This document shows positions 1-7,014 of a stretch of 64,000 nucleotides of DNA, one piece after another (position 1 is the first letter of the stretch; the number at the start of each line of letters is the position of its first letter). The notes under the pieces are model-generated. The model ran no database searches, was not told the DNA's origin, and was given only the letters and a program-made list of their open reading frames with translations. A program made the translations under genes and the position numbers. Source of the stretch: Candidatus Bipolaricaulota bacterium (GTDB lineage: Bacteria; Bipolaricaulota; Bipolaricaulia; Bipolaricaulales; Bipolaricaulaceae); the NCBI GenBank assembly GCA_025060415.1, contig JANXBT010000002.1:1-64000 (forward strand). The letters run 5' to 3'.

Positions 1-570
1 GATGGGCGTGCGCTGGGGGTGCTGGGCGTCGCCGACACGCTGAAAGACGATGCGGTCGCTGCGGTGGAGGAACTGGGCCGGATGGGCATCCGGACAGCGA
101 TGATCACGGGCGACAACTGGCGCACGGCGCGGGCGATGGCCCGCCGGGCGGGGATAGACCACGTCCTGGCGGAGGTGCTCCCGGATGGGAAGGTGGCGGA
201 GGTCCGGCGGCTTCAGGAGGAATTTGGGACGGTCGCCTTTGTGGGCGACGGCATCAACGACGCGCCGGCGCTGCGGCAGGCGAATGTGGGCATTGCCCTG
301 GGGACGGGGACAGACATCGCCATTGAGGCCGGGGACATCGTGCTGGTGCGGGGAGACCTGATGGGGGTCGTGCGGGCTGTGCGGCTTTCCCGTGCGGCCT
401 TCCGCAAGATTCAGCAGAACCTCTTCTGGGCCCTCTTCTACAACGTAGTGATGATTCCCCTGGCGGTGGTCGGCTGGATGCACCCGGTCCTGGCGGAGGC
501 GGCGATGGCGACCTCGTCGGTGAGCGTGGTCCTCAACGCTTCCCTTTTGCGCCGCGCCCGGGTAGACTGA
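1..570 (+). CDS. copA: Copper-type P1B ATPase, C-terminal part (5' truncated by window edge)
   Basis: The frame is open from base 1, so about 189 C-terminal residues of a heavy-metal P-type ATPase are visible. The hinge motif GDGINDAPAL of the ATP-binding/phosphorylation domain is present and is followed by two membrane segments. The first contains NLFWALFYN and the last MATSSVSVVLN; the YN and MxxSS elements are the metal-site signatures of Cu+-transporting P1B-1 ATPases. The role is ATP-driven export of copper across the inner membrane. A YHS metal-binding gene follows after 20 nt, which supports a metal-handling unit. Exact metal specificity is inferred from the motifs. Confidence 0.93.
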   Translation, partial: DGRALGVLGVADTLKDDAVAAVEELGRMGIRTAMITGDNWRTARAMARRAGIDHVLAEVLPDGKVAEVRRLQEEFGTVAFVGDGINDAPALRQANVGIALGTGTDIAIEAGDIVLVRGDLMGVVRAVRLSRAAFRKIQQNLFWALFYNVVMIPLAVVGWMHPVLAEAAMATSSVSVVLNASLLRRARVD

Positions 571-590
571 ACGCGCGAAAGGAGGGACGG

Positions 591-797
591 ATGGCGGAGA
601 AGGTGAAGGACCCGGTGTGCGGGATGGAGGTGGATCCGGCGAAGGCGGCGGCGAAGGCGGAGTACAAGGGGAAGACCTATTATTTCTGTGCGGCCGCCTG
701 CAAGAAGGCCTTCGAGAAGGATCCCGAGCGCTACCTCAAGGGGGAGGCCAAGCTCCCCTGGTGGCGGCGAATCTTCATGTTCCGCTGCCGCGGCTGA
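591..797 (+). CDS. YHS-domain metal-binding protein
   Basis: A 68-residue protein, mostly one YHS domain: DPVCGMEVDPAKA at residues 7-19, then YKGKTYYFCAAACKKAF with two further cysteines, the pattern of the short YHS/TRASH-like domains found next to copper ATPases. The C-terminus is basic and aromatic (WWRRIFMFRCRG) and may touch the membrane. The start is supported by AAAGGAGGG just upstream. It probably binds or delivers copper for the preceding ATPase, an inference from position and family. Its 3' end overlaps the convergent glmM gene by 23 nt. Confidence 0.85.
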   Translation: MAEKVKDPVCGMEVDPAKAAAKAEYKGKTYYFCAAACKKAFEKDPERYLKGEAKLPWWRRIFMFRCRG

Positions 798-2106
798 ACC
801 GATCCGCGGCGCGCACGGCCTCCGCCACCCGCTCCACGGCCTCGTGCAGGAGGGCCTCCTCCGGGCCCTCGGCCATGAGGCGCACCAGGGGCTGTGTCCC
901 TGAGGCCCGCACCACCAGCCGCCCCTTGCCCGCAAGGATCCTTTCCGCTTCGGCCACAGCTCGTTGCACCTCCGGCGCCCGCAGCACGCCCTCGCGGTCC
1001 CGCACGGGGATGTCCACGCGCACCTGGGCAAAGAGGGGCACCGGGGCCACCAGTTCCCGCAGGCTCCTCCCAAGCCTCCGCAAATAGGAGAGCACCAGGA
1101 GGCCGGTGAGGATCCCGTCCCCCGTGGCGGCGTAGCGGCGGAACACGAGGTGGCCGGAGGGCTCGCCGCCCAACTCGATCCCGTGCGCGTGCATGGCCCA
1201 GGCCACGTGGCGGTCGCCCACGGGAACCCGCAGGACCTCGAACCCCCTTTCCCGCAGGTAGGCCTCGGCCCCGAGGTTCGCCAACACCGTGAACACCACG
1301 GCCTTCCTTTGGATTTCGCCCCACGCGAGGAGGTGGGGGGCGAGGGCGGCCAAAAGCTGGTCGCCCTCGACAAGGAAGCCTTTTTCGTCCACGAACAAGG
1401 CGCGATCGCCGTCGCCATCGAAGGCGATGCCGAGGTCGGCGGAGAGCTCCCGCACCCGTTCGGCCAGGAGCTGGGGTGCGGCCGCTCCGGTGGCGTTGAT
1501 GCGGACCCCGTCCGCCTCGGCCCCGAGGAGATGGACCCGCGCCCCCGTTTCCCCATAGACCTCCGGGGCGATCACCGCGGTGGCCCCAAAGGCGCAGTCC
1601 AAAACGAGCCCAACGCCGGAAAGCCGTAACCCCCGCGTCCACCGGCGCAAAAGGTCGAGGTACCTTCCGCGGGCCTCCGCAAAGTTCTGGATGCGGCCGA
1701 AGGCCGGGCCGAAGTGGTCAAGGCCCAGAAAGCTTTCGACCCGCTCCTCGTCCTCCACGGCGAGCTTGAGGCCCGCGGGGTTATAGAACTTGAGGCCGTT
1801 GTCCTCCGGCGGGTTGTGGGAGGCGGAGATCACCAGGCCCAGATCGAAGTTTTCCCTGGGCACGAGGTGGGAGACGGCGGGGGAGGGGAGGATCCCCGCG
1901 TCGAGGACGTCGGCGCCGGCGGCGGCGAGGCCGGCGGCGCAGGCCGCGCTGAGGGCCGGCCCGGAAAGCCGCGGGTCCCGGGCCAGGAGCACCCGCTTGG
2001 GCCGAAAGGCCAGGGCCGCGGCCCGACTCAACGCAAGGGCGAGCTCCACCGTGAGCTCTTCCCCCGCTTTTCCCCGTACGCCATCCGTGCCAAAAAATTT
2101 GGGCAT
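775..2106 (-). CDS. glmM: Phosphoglucosamine mutase
   Basis: 443 residues, close to the usual GlmM length of about 445. It interconverts glucosamine-6-phosphate and glucosamine-1-phosphate in the cytoplasm on the way to UDP-GlcNAc. Visible motifs: FGTDGVRG at the N-terminus, the phosphoserine loop ISASHNP (catalytic Ser near residue 96), the metal loop FDGDGDRA, the sugar loop EPSGH, and the phosphate-binding RASGTQPLVRLM at the C-terminus. The ATG at 2106 is chosen because the family begins a few residues before FGTDG; an in-frame extension to 2166 adds only low-complexity sequence. GGAGGCGAAG precedes this ATG and a TAAAAT hexamer lies at 2129-2134. A related phosphomannomutase activity is less likely given the GlmM-type N-terminus. 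Confidence 0.92.
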   Translation of the reverse strand: MPKFFGTDGVRGKAGEELTVELALALSRAAALAFRPKRVLLARDPRLSGPALSAACAAGLAAAGADVLDAGILPSPAVSHLVPRENFDLGLVISASHNPPEDNGLKFYNPAGLKLAVEDEERVESFLGLDHFGPAFGRIQNFAEARGRYLDLLRRWTRGLRLSGVGLVLDCAFGATAVIAPEVYGETGARVHLLGAEADGVRINATGAAAPQLLAERVRELSADLGIAFDGDGDRALFVDEKGFLVEGDQLLAALAPHLLAWGEIQRKAVVFTVLANLGAEAYLRERGFEVLRVPVGDRHVAWAMHAHGIELGGEPSGHLVFRRYAATGDGILTGLLVLSYLRRLGRSLRELVAPVPLFAQVRVDIPVRDREGVLRAPEVQRAVAEAERILAGKGRLVVRASGTQPLVRLMAEGPEEALLHEAVERVAEAVRAADRFSRGSGT

Positions 2107-2170
2107 CTTCGCCTCCGCAAACGCGGCGATTTTAGCCGCGCCCCCTGCGGGGCGTGTTGAGGGCACGGGC

Positions 2171-2827
2171 TCAACCAGGCCGGGGGCCGAACAGGGCCGT
2201 GCCCAGGCGGATCATGGTGGCCCCCTCCTCCACGGCCACCTCCCAGTCCGCGCTCATCCCCATGGAGAGGGTGTCCAGGGCGAAGCCCTCGGCCCGCAGC
2301 CTTTCAAAGAGCTGGCGCATGGCGCGGAAGTAGGGGCGGGAGTCCTCGGGCTTTTCCGGCGCGGGCGGGAGGGCCATGAGCCCCCGCAACTTGAGGCCGG
2401 GAAGGGCGCGGATTGCCTCCGCTAGAGGGAAAACGTGCTCGGGGAGAATGCCCGCCTTCTGGGGCTCGCGGCCGATGTTCACTTGAATTAGCACGGGCAA
2501 GGGCTTCCCTAACCGGGCCGCGGCGGCGGAAAGCTTCTGGGCGAGCTCCAGCGAGTCCACGGTTTGCACCCAGTCGAAGAGGACGGCGGCTTTGGTGGCC
2601 TTGTTCTTCTGGAGGCGACCGATCATGTGCCAGGTGGCCGGCTCGGGGATTTCCGCCTTCTTGCGCTCCGCCTCCTGCACGTAGTTCTCGCCGATATGGC
2701 GGATCCCCGCGGCCAGGGCCGCCCGGATCTCCGCGGGGGTGCGGTCCTTGGTGGCCGCCACCACCGTCACATGGGGTGGCACCCGCCGCAGGATCTCCTC
2801 ACAGCGCTTGGTGATCTCCGGGATCAC
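2171..2827 (-). CDS. yggS: YggS/PLPBP-family pyridoxal-phosphate homeostasis protein
   Basis: About 218 residues of the single-domain alanine-racemase-like fold. The cofactor lysine lies in VVAATKDRT; HIGENYVQEA, WHMIGRLQKNK, the strand SMGMSADWEVAV and RLGTALFG follow the family order. YggS proteins bind PLP and buffer B6 and amino-acid pools; no enzymatic reaction is established. The frame could be extended upstream to a TTG at 2869, but the GTG at 2827 gives a family-like N-terminus, and TAACAT at 2835-2840 ends 7 nt before it. That fits a leaderless mRNA. Confidence 0.88.
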   Translation of the reverse strand: MIPEITKRCEEILRRVPPHVTVVAATKDRTPAEIRAALAAGIRHIGENYVQEAERKKAEIPEPATWHMIGRLQKNKATKAAVLFDWVQTVDSLELAQKLSAAAARLGKPLPVLIQVNIGREPQKAGILPEHVFPLAEAIRALPGLKLRGLMALPPAPEKPEDSRPYFRAMRQLFERLRAEGFALDTLSMGMSADWEVAVEEGATMIRLGTALFGPRPG

Positions 2828-2928
2828 AAAGCTGATGTTAGCCGAGACTACGAGCCGAAGGATGACCAATAGGGCGTATAGGAAAAACTACCCTTTCACG
2901 CGCTATCGCAAGGCTATTAAATCTCTTG

Positions 2929-4557
2929 TCACCCTCCACCGGTTGTGAACTGCGCCCGTGGGCTTGGTATGAGCTCCCACCACCGCCACCCTTCCGAGGT
3001 ACCCCATTTCCATGGCGTGATGGCGGCAAAGGAAGAAGCGGTGGGCCGCTCAAGATCGTCGGCCATCCAGGCGCGGAGAAAGAGCCATTCGTAGGTGGTG
3101 TTTGGCGCGAGAGCCTTTTCTTCAGACACGGTGAGCTCAGTCGCGTCTCGTATCCACCATGCCCTAGCCGGCGGCAAGAGCGGCTTTCCCGCTTCGATGA
3201 CCAGCAACACATACTCATATTCGCATCCTGGCCACGCGGGTTTAGCCCGCCAGCGGAAGGTAGGGGTTAACGAAACACCGGTCGCACCATGAGCCGGCTC
3301 AAGCAGTTCCACCTCCCAGGGAGGAAGCGGGGTGGTGGTCCCCTCCAGATAATCCGACTCCAATTCTCCTCGATAGGCAGTCACCCGATACGTGACGGGC
3401 ACGCCGACCTTCAACTCCGGGCTTGTATCGACGTATTGATAGACTTCCTCCTCCCAAGGCTCTGAAGGGCGGGCAACCCCCACCGTCCCAATCAATCGAA
3501 ACTCCGTTTCGTTTCCGATTTTCCTATAGACACGGTATCCCGTGATGTTGGGCTCGTCCAGGGAGGAACGCCAAACTGCAATGCCCACTAAGTTCGTGCC
3601 CGGGGGTGCGGCACAAACTTGAAGGGCGGGCTCCCCTGATAAGCGATAAAGGTCTAACGCCTTGGAAAACGTAACGCTCGCACAAACGGTTCCTTGCGAG
3701 TCAGCAACTCGCGGCGGTTGTACTTCCCCTGGCCCAGGAGCAAGCCCTTCCCGGACTACATAGACTCCCAAGATCAAGTGAAGTCTGTTATTGTTCCCAT
3801 CGTAGACGATGACCTCGAAGGTCGTGCGGCCCACCACGCCAAACCGTACAGGGTCAAGGGTGAATGCGGCGCGCGACGTCTGCGAAAACACCGGTCCCAG
3901 GTAGAAAGGAAGCTCTTGTTCAAGGAAGTAGGGGGCCAGGATGGTGGGTGGGCCGCCTACCGAGGCTGCAATCCATTTGATGCCGTTCTCGCTCTCCGCT
4001 TCGACAATCACGGGAATAGGGCCAGAAATCGTCATCCCTTCTGTGATACCTAGCACCGTAACCCGTGGAGGCTCGAGGGACCCACCAGGGTTTGCGATCG
4101 GCTTTTGCACGATGTTCACGCGCGCCGCGTCCACAATTTTAAGTCCCTCGACGCGGGAGGTCGCGTACCCTTCTTTCCTGACCTCAAGAGCGTAGACACC
4201 TTGCGGGACGAACAGGCGGAAGTATCCCTCCTCATCGGTGACCGTGCTGAGCGTTCCTGAAAACGAGCCACCAGGCGAGGGAACATACCGGGAGATGGCC
4301 CGATATTCCGTGGGGGTTGCGACCGGAGCGCTAACCGTGCCCGCCGTGTTTAACGAGATGGGTAAAGCCCTCACCGTGGCTGCGACCACGGGCTCACCCC
4401 CCGCATGCAATGTGACATAGCCTTCGATGACGCACGTGGCCGAAGGAGGAGGGTAAGCAACCTGACTCGAGCGAATAAAAAAGCATCCGGCTAAGAAACA
4501 AGCCACTGAAATGACGCCTGCAAAAAAGGCACGCCGGAGCACCGCCCACCTCCTCAT
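2929..4557 (-). CDS. Large exported lipoprotein with carboxypeptidase-regulatory-like and FN3-like domains (copy B)
   Basis: 542 residues. The N-terminus is a lipoprotein signal with lipobox LAGC, so the mature protein should be lipid-anchored. Residues about 35-130 resemble a carboxypeptidase-regulatory-like domain (VIEGYVT, then a DEEGYFRLFVPQG turn and RKEGYATSRV). A beta-rich middle (EGMTISGPI) and one or two fibronectin-III-like segments follow, the second starting VELLEPAHGATGV. It is a paralogue of the lipoprotein at 9276-10763, with the same domains and shared blocks. The ATG at 4557 overlaps the stop of the upstream barrel gene as ATGA, implying translational coupling. Base composition is visibly less GC-rich than its neighbours and than copy A. 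No function is recognised; a surface structural or adhesive role is a guess. Confidence 0.8.
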   Translation of the reverse strand: MRRWAVLRRAFFAGVISVACFLAGCFFIRSSQVAYPPPSATCVIEGYVTLHAGGEPVVAATVRALPISLNTAGTVSAPVATPTEYRAISRYVPSPGGSFSGTLSTVTDEEGYFRLFVPQGVYALEVRKEGYATSRVEGLKIVDAARVNIVQKPIANPGGSLEPPRVTVLGITEGMTISGPIPVIVEAESENGIKWIAASVGGPPTILAPYFLEQELPFYLGPVFSQTSRAAFTLDPVRFGVVGRTTFEVIVYDGNNNRLHLILGVYVVREGLAPGPGEVQPPRVADSQGTVCASVTFSKALDLYRLSGEPALQVCAAPPGTNLVGIAVWRSSLDEPNITGYRVYRKIGNETEFRLIGTVGVARPSEPWEEEVYQYVDTSPELKVGVPVTYRVTAYRGELESDYLEGTTTPLPPWEVELLEPAHGATGVSLTPTFRWRAKPAWPGCEYEYVLLVIEAGKPLLPPARAWWIRDATELTVSEEKALAPNTTYEWLFLRAWMADDLERPTASSFAAITPWKWGTSEGWRWWELIPSPRAQFTTGGG

Positions 4558-5717
4558 AAAGTGATGGTCCATCCCAAAGTCAGGCTTGCCGAACTCATGG
4601 AACCGAAAGATAGCTTCAGGTCTGCAGCAAAATTTTCTAAAAGGAAAATACAAGCATCGAGCAAAACGCGACTTAAGCCAAAGAGGCTCCCTGCGGGCTG
4701 GAAATAGAGGCCGATAGCCAGCGCCCATTTTCCCCCACAACAGCCGAGTCCGCTGAACCCAAACTTCACGTACTCGAATTCTGCCCCCTGAAAGATCTCC
4801 GCATCTTTGAGGAGCTCTTCCAACTTCCTCACATCGAAGGCTGTGAGGAACTCGGCGTAAGCGTGGTCACCTAGATCGCAACGGATTTTGGCTCCGTAGA
4901 GTTCAATTCCCTGCCAGCTATGGTCCGTAAACCGGATATCTCCATAGACGGTAAGACAGCCTTTTATCTCGGCCCAACTGGGTTTTAGCCTCACGGTCTT
5001 TACGGTAGTGGTGAGCTCGACTTCGGCGTCCAAGGTAAGGCCCGAGCAAAGCGGAATTCCCTTGAGGGTGGCAGTGAGGCGGTCAAAACCGCCTTCCTTC
5101 ACAAAGGAGAAGCCTAGATCCAAGCAGATGCCACAGCAAAGAGGCACGGCTTCTGCCGACAACTCAAGGTAGCGGAACTCCAGGCCACCAGGGAATGGGT
5201 TGAGGGGCAAAACTTTTTCGTGGGTGGAAACCCCGGTGTAGGTTAGAGTGAAGTTTTCCTTATATGCTCCAAGCCCAAGTTCCCCAGCGATCGCGAAGTC
5301 GCTCAGCGTGGTCTTGCATTCGATCACCGTGCCACCGGAGGGGCCTCCGGCTACGGAAGCGCCGACCATCGCGGTGTGCACGGTAAAGCCTAAACCGGAG
5401 ATTTGTAGGACGTATCGCCCATAAGCGTAGAGGAAAGCCGGCGCCGACGGACCAAAAAGGAATATCCAATCCGTGACAATCGGTTCCAAAGCCCCTTGAG
5501 CCATGAAGGTCTGCCAGACCCAACCGTCCGCCCCCAAAAACTCTGCCTCTCCTCCAACAACCCAGCCAAAGATCTGTCCCTCAAGAGCGAATCTCGAGCA
5601 AACAAGCGCGGGCGGCGGAGGGAGTAGCGCAATCTCCGTGCTCCACGTGGCCTTTGGGTATTGGCCGAAAACCGCAGGGCCTAGAAAAAGAACGAGCAAG
5701 GAGACCCGAGCCCACAT
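4554..5717 (-). CDS. Cysteine-rich barrel-like exported protein (copy B)
   Basis: 387 residues with a signal peptide (MWARVSLLVLFLGPAVFG, then Q) and long amphipathic beta-strand-like stretches, ending LTLGWTITL as outer-membrane barrels often do. It is unusually cysteine-rich: VPLCCG, EIKGCLTVYGD, KIRCDLGD and GLGCCGGKW. It is a full-length paralogue of 10775-11944, sharing GWVWQT, FLYAYGRY, GGPSGG, SWQGIE, IFQGAEFEY, GCCGGKW and LFGLSRVLLDA. The ATG at 5717 is chosen for the signal peptide and the upstream GAAGGAGGGA; the open frame runs on to 5906 without family-like sequence. The gene is coupled by ATGA to the lipoprotein downstream. I do not recognise the family; outer-membrane localisation is inferred from strand pattern and signal. 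Confidence 0.78.
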   Translation of the reverse strand: MWARVSLLVLFLGPAVFGQYPKATWSTEIALLPPPPALVCSRFALEGQIFGWVVGGEAEFLGADGWVWQTFMAQGALEPIVTDWIFLFGPSAPAFLYAYGRYVLQISGLGFTVHTAMVGASVAGGPSGGTVIECKTTLSDFAIAGELGLGAYKENFTLTYTGVSTHEKVLPLNPFPGGLEFRYLELSAEAVPLCCGICLDLGFSFVKEGGFDRLTATLKGIPLCSGLTLDAEVELTTTVKTVRLKPSWAEIKGCLTVYGDIRFTDHSWQGIELYGAKIRCDLGDHAYAEFLTAFDVRKLEELLKDAEIFQGAEFEYVKFGFSGLGCCGGKWALAIGLYFQPAGSLFGLSRVLLDACIFLLENFAADLKLSFGSMSSASLTLGWTITL

Positions 5718-5957
5718 AATCCCTCCTTCAGCAGGAAATCCTCGCAAAGGACTTGTTGTCTCCTCCGTCCTTGATTGGCATACATCAAAATGTTCATGAA
5801 AGCTCAGAGCATGGGTTAAGACGACTGTCTCAACACGTATGGAAATAAGAAAATGTGCCGTAGGCCAGCCTTCCACTAACAAGACTTCGCGGGCATGACC
5901 GGCCAATCCCCCTCGGGCTGTTCACTCATGCTCTAGGCAGCTTTTCAGGTCAAGTTT
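5718..5957. other. AT-richer intergenic spacer
   Basis: About 240 nt between the Ig-like gene and barrel copy B, noticeably richer in A and T than the surrounding DNA. It must hold the promoter for copy B unless the unit is read through from upstream. On the minus strand a TTGACC is present near 5946-5951, but I see no convincing -10 at the right distance. No tRNA, hairpin terminator or small gene was evident. Confidence 0.5.
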
Positions 5958-6908
5958 TCAGGGCTTCTTGTGGAGCAGTTCAATACGGATGCGCTCGCTC
6001 TGCCCATCCCCAAAGCTCAGCCAGAGGTCGTAGGCGCCGGGCGCGCGCTCGTGCGTGTCGTAAACGAGCTTGTAAATGCCGGCCTCGGGAACGTAGGGGA
6101 TGAGGAGCCAGGCCCAGATGGTGTGCCTTTCTTCGAACTCCGGATCCGGCCGGACCTGGGTCACGAGCAAATTGGGGCGGGTCCAGGGGCCGATCTGGCC
6201 GAAGAAGTCCTTGAGGCGGAAGGCCACGGTGATGGGCTCGCCCACGGTGTAGCGGGCCCGTACGGGAAAGCGCCCCACCAGCGCCCGCTCCTCCGGCGGC
6301 AGAAGCCGGTCCAAGAAGAAGCCCGAGGGCAGGACGGTCTCGATCGCGCAGATCACCAGGTAATCCACTTCAACGCGGGTCTCGTTGCCCGCGCGATCCC
6401 GGGCCCAGACCCAGAAGGTCTGGTAGCCTGGGGTAGCGGTGTCCACGGGATCGCCGTTTCGGGCCGAGGCCTCCACAAGCTCGAGGCCGGAGGGGCGGTC
6501 GAAGGCCCACCAATCCGCACGGACCGGCTGGCGCAGGAGGTAGCGGGCATCCCGGCTGGGGACCTGGACATGGATTGCGGGCGGCGTGCGGTCGATGCGC
6601 ACCGTCAGCGTGCGGCGCGGGCCTTCCCCGGTGTCGTCCCGGGCCCAGTACTCCAAAGTGTGGACGCCTTCGGCGGCGAGGAGGATGGTGGCGGGGGGAG
6701 GCTGGCACACCGGGGTTCCTCCGGAGAGGCGGTAGCAGACCTGAAGGCCTGGGCCGCCGGAGGCATGAAGGGTCACGGTGACGGGGGCGTTGTGCCAGCC
6801 GTAGGGGTTGGGCGCGGGATCCAGGGTGGGCCAAGCCGTGGGCTGGGCCAGGGCGCAAAGACCGAAAACCGCAAGGCCGAGAAGGAAAAACCTCGACACG
6901 GGGAACAT
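5958..6908 (-). CDS. Secreted Ig-like/OmpL47-type beta-sandwich protein
   Basis: About 316 residues. An N-terminal signal peptide (SRFFLLGLAVFGLCALAQ) precedes a segment of the type PYGWHNAPVTVTLHASGG, then DDTGEGP, IDRTPPAIHV and WARDRAGN. This is the pattern of repeated extracellular Ig-like domains found in bacterial surface proteins. A second beta-rich domain occupies the C-terminal half. The ATG at 6908 follows GGGAGGTG at very short spacing; a GTG at 6899, which would begin the signal peptide directly, is an alternative start. It lies between the protease terminator and barrel copy B, so it belongs to the exported-protein block. Function unknown. Confidence 0.7.
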   Translation of the reverse strand: MFPVSRFFLLGLAVFGLCALAQPTAWPTLDPAPNPYGWHNAPVTVTLHASGGPGLQVCYRLSGGTPVCQPPPATILLAAEGVHTLEYWARDDTGEGPRRTLTVRIDRTPPAIHVQVPSRDARYLLRQPVRADWWAFDRPSGLELVEASARNGDPVDTATPGYQTFWVWARDRAGNETRVEVDYLVICAIETVLPSGFFLDRLLPPEERALVGRFPVRARYTVGEPITVAFRLKDFFGQIGPWTRPNLLVTQVRPDPEFEERHTIWAWLLIPYVPEAGIYKLVYDTHERAPGAYDLWLSFGDGQSERIRIELLHKKP

Positions 6909-6956
6909 CACCTCCCTCACCCGTTAGTACACCGAGCACGCCTTGGAGTTTTCCCA

Positions 6957-6987
6957 AAAGAAAAGGGGCCGGCAGAACCGGCCCCTT
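6957..6987 (-). terminator. Rho-independent terminator of the protease transcription unit
   Basis: A perfect 10-bp inverted repeat, AAGGGGCCGG (6963-6972) and CCGGCCCCTT (6978-6987), with a 5-nt loop. Read on the minus strand it is followed by TTTTCTTTT. It lies about 30 nt past the stop of the subtilisin-like gene and closes the unit that starts at barrel copy A. Confidence 0.92.
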
Positions 6988-7014
6988 CCGTTGAGCGCGA
7001 TCGGGAGGTCTACC

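Noticed and set aside
5718-5957. tRNA or small RNA in the AT-richer spacer
   Set aside because: No cloverleaf, T-loop-like sequence or terminator hairpin was found by eye.
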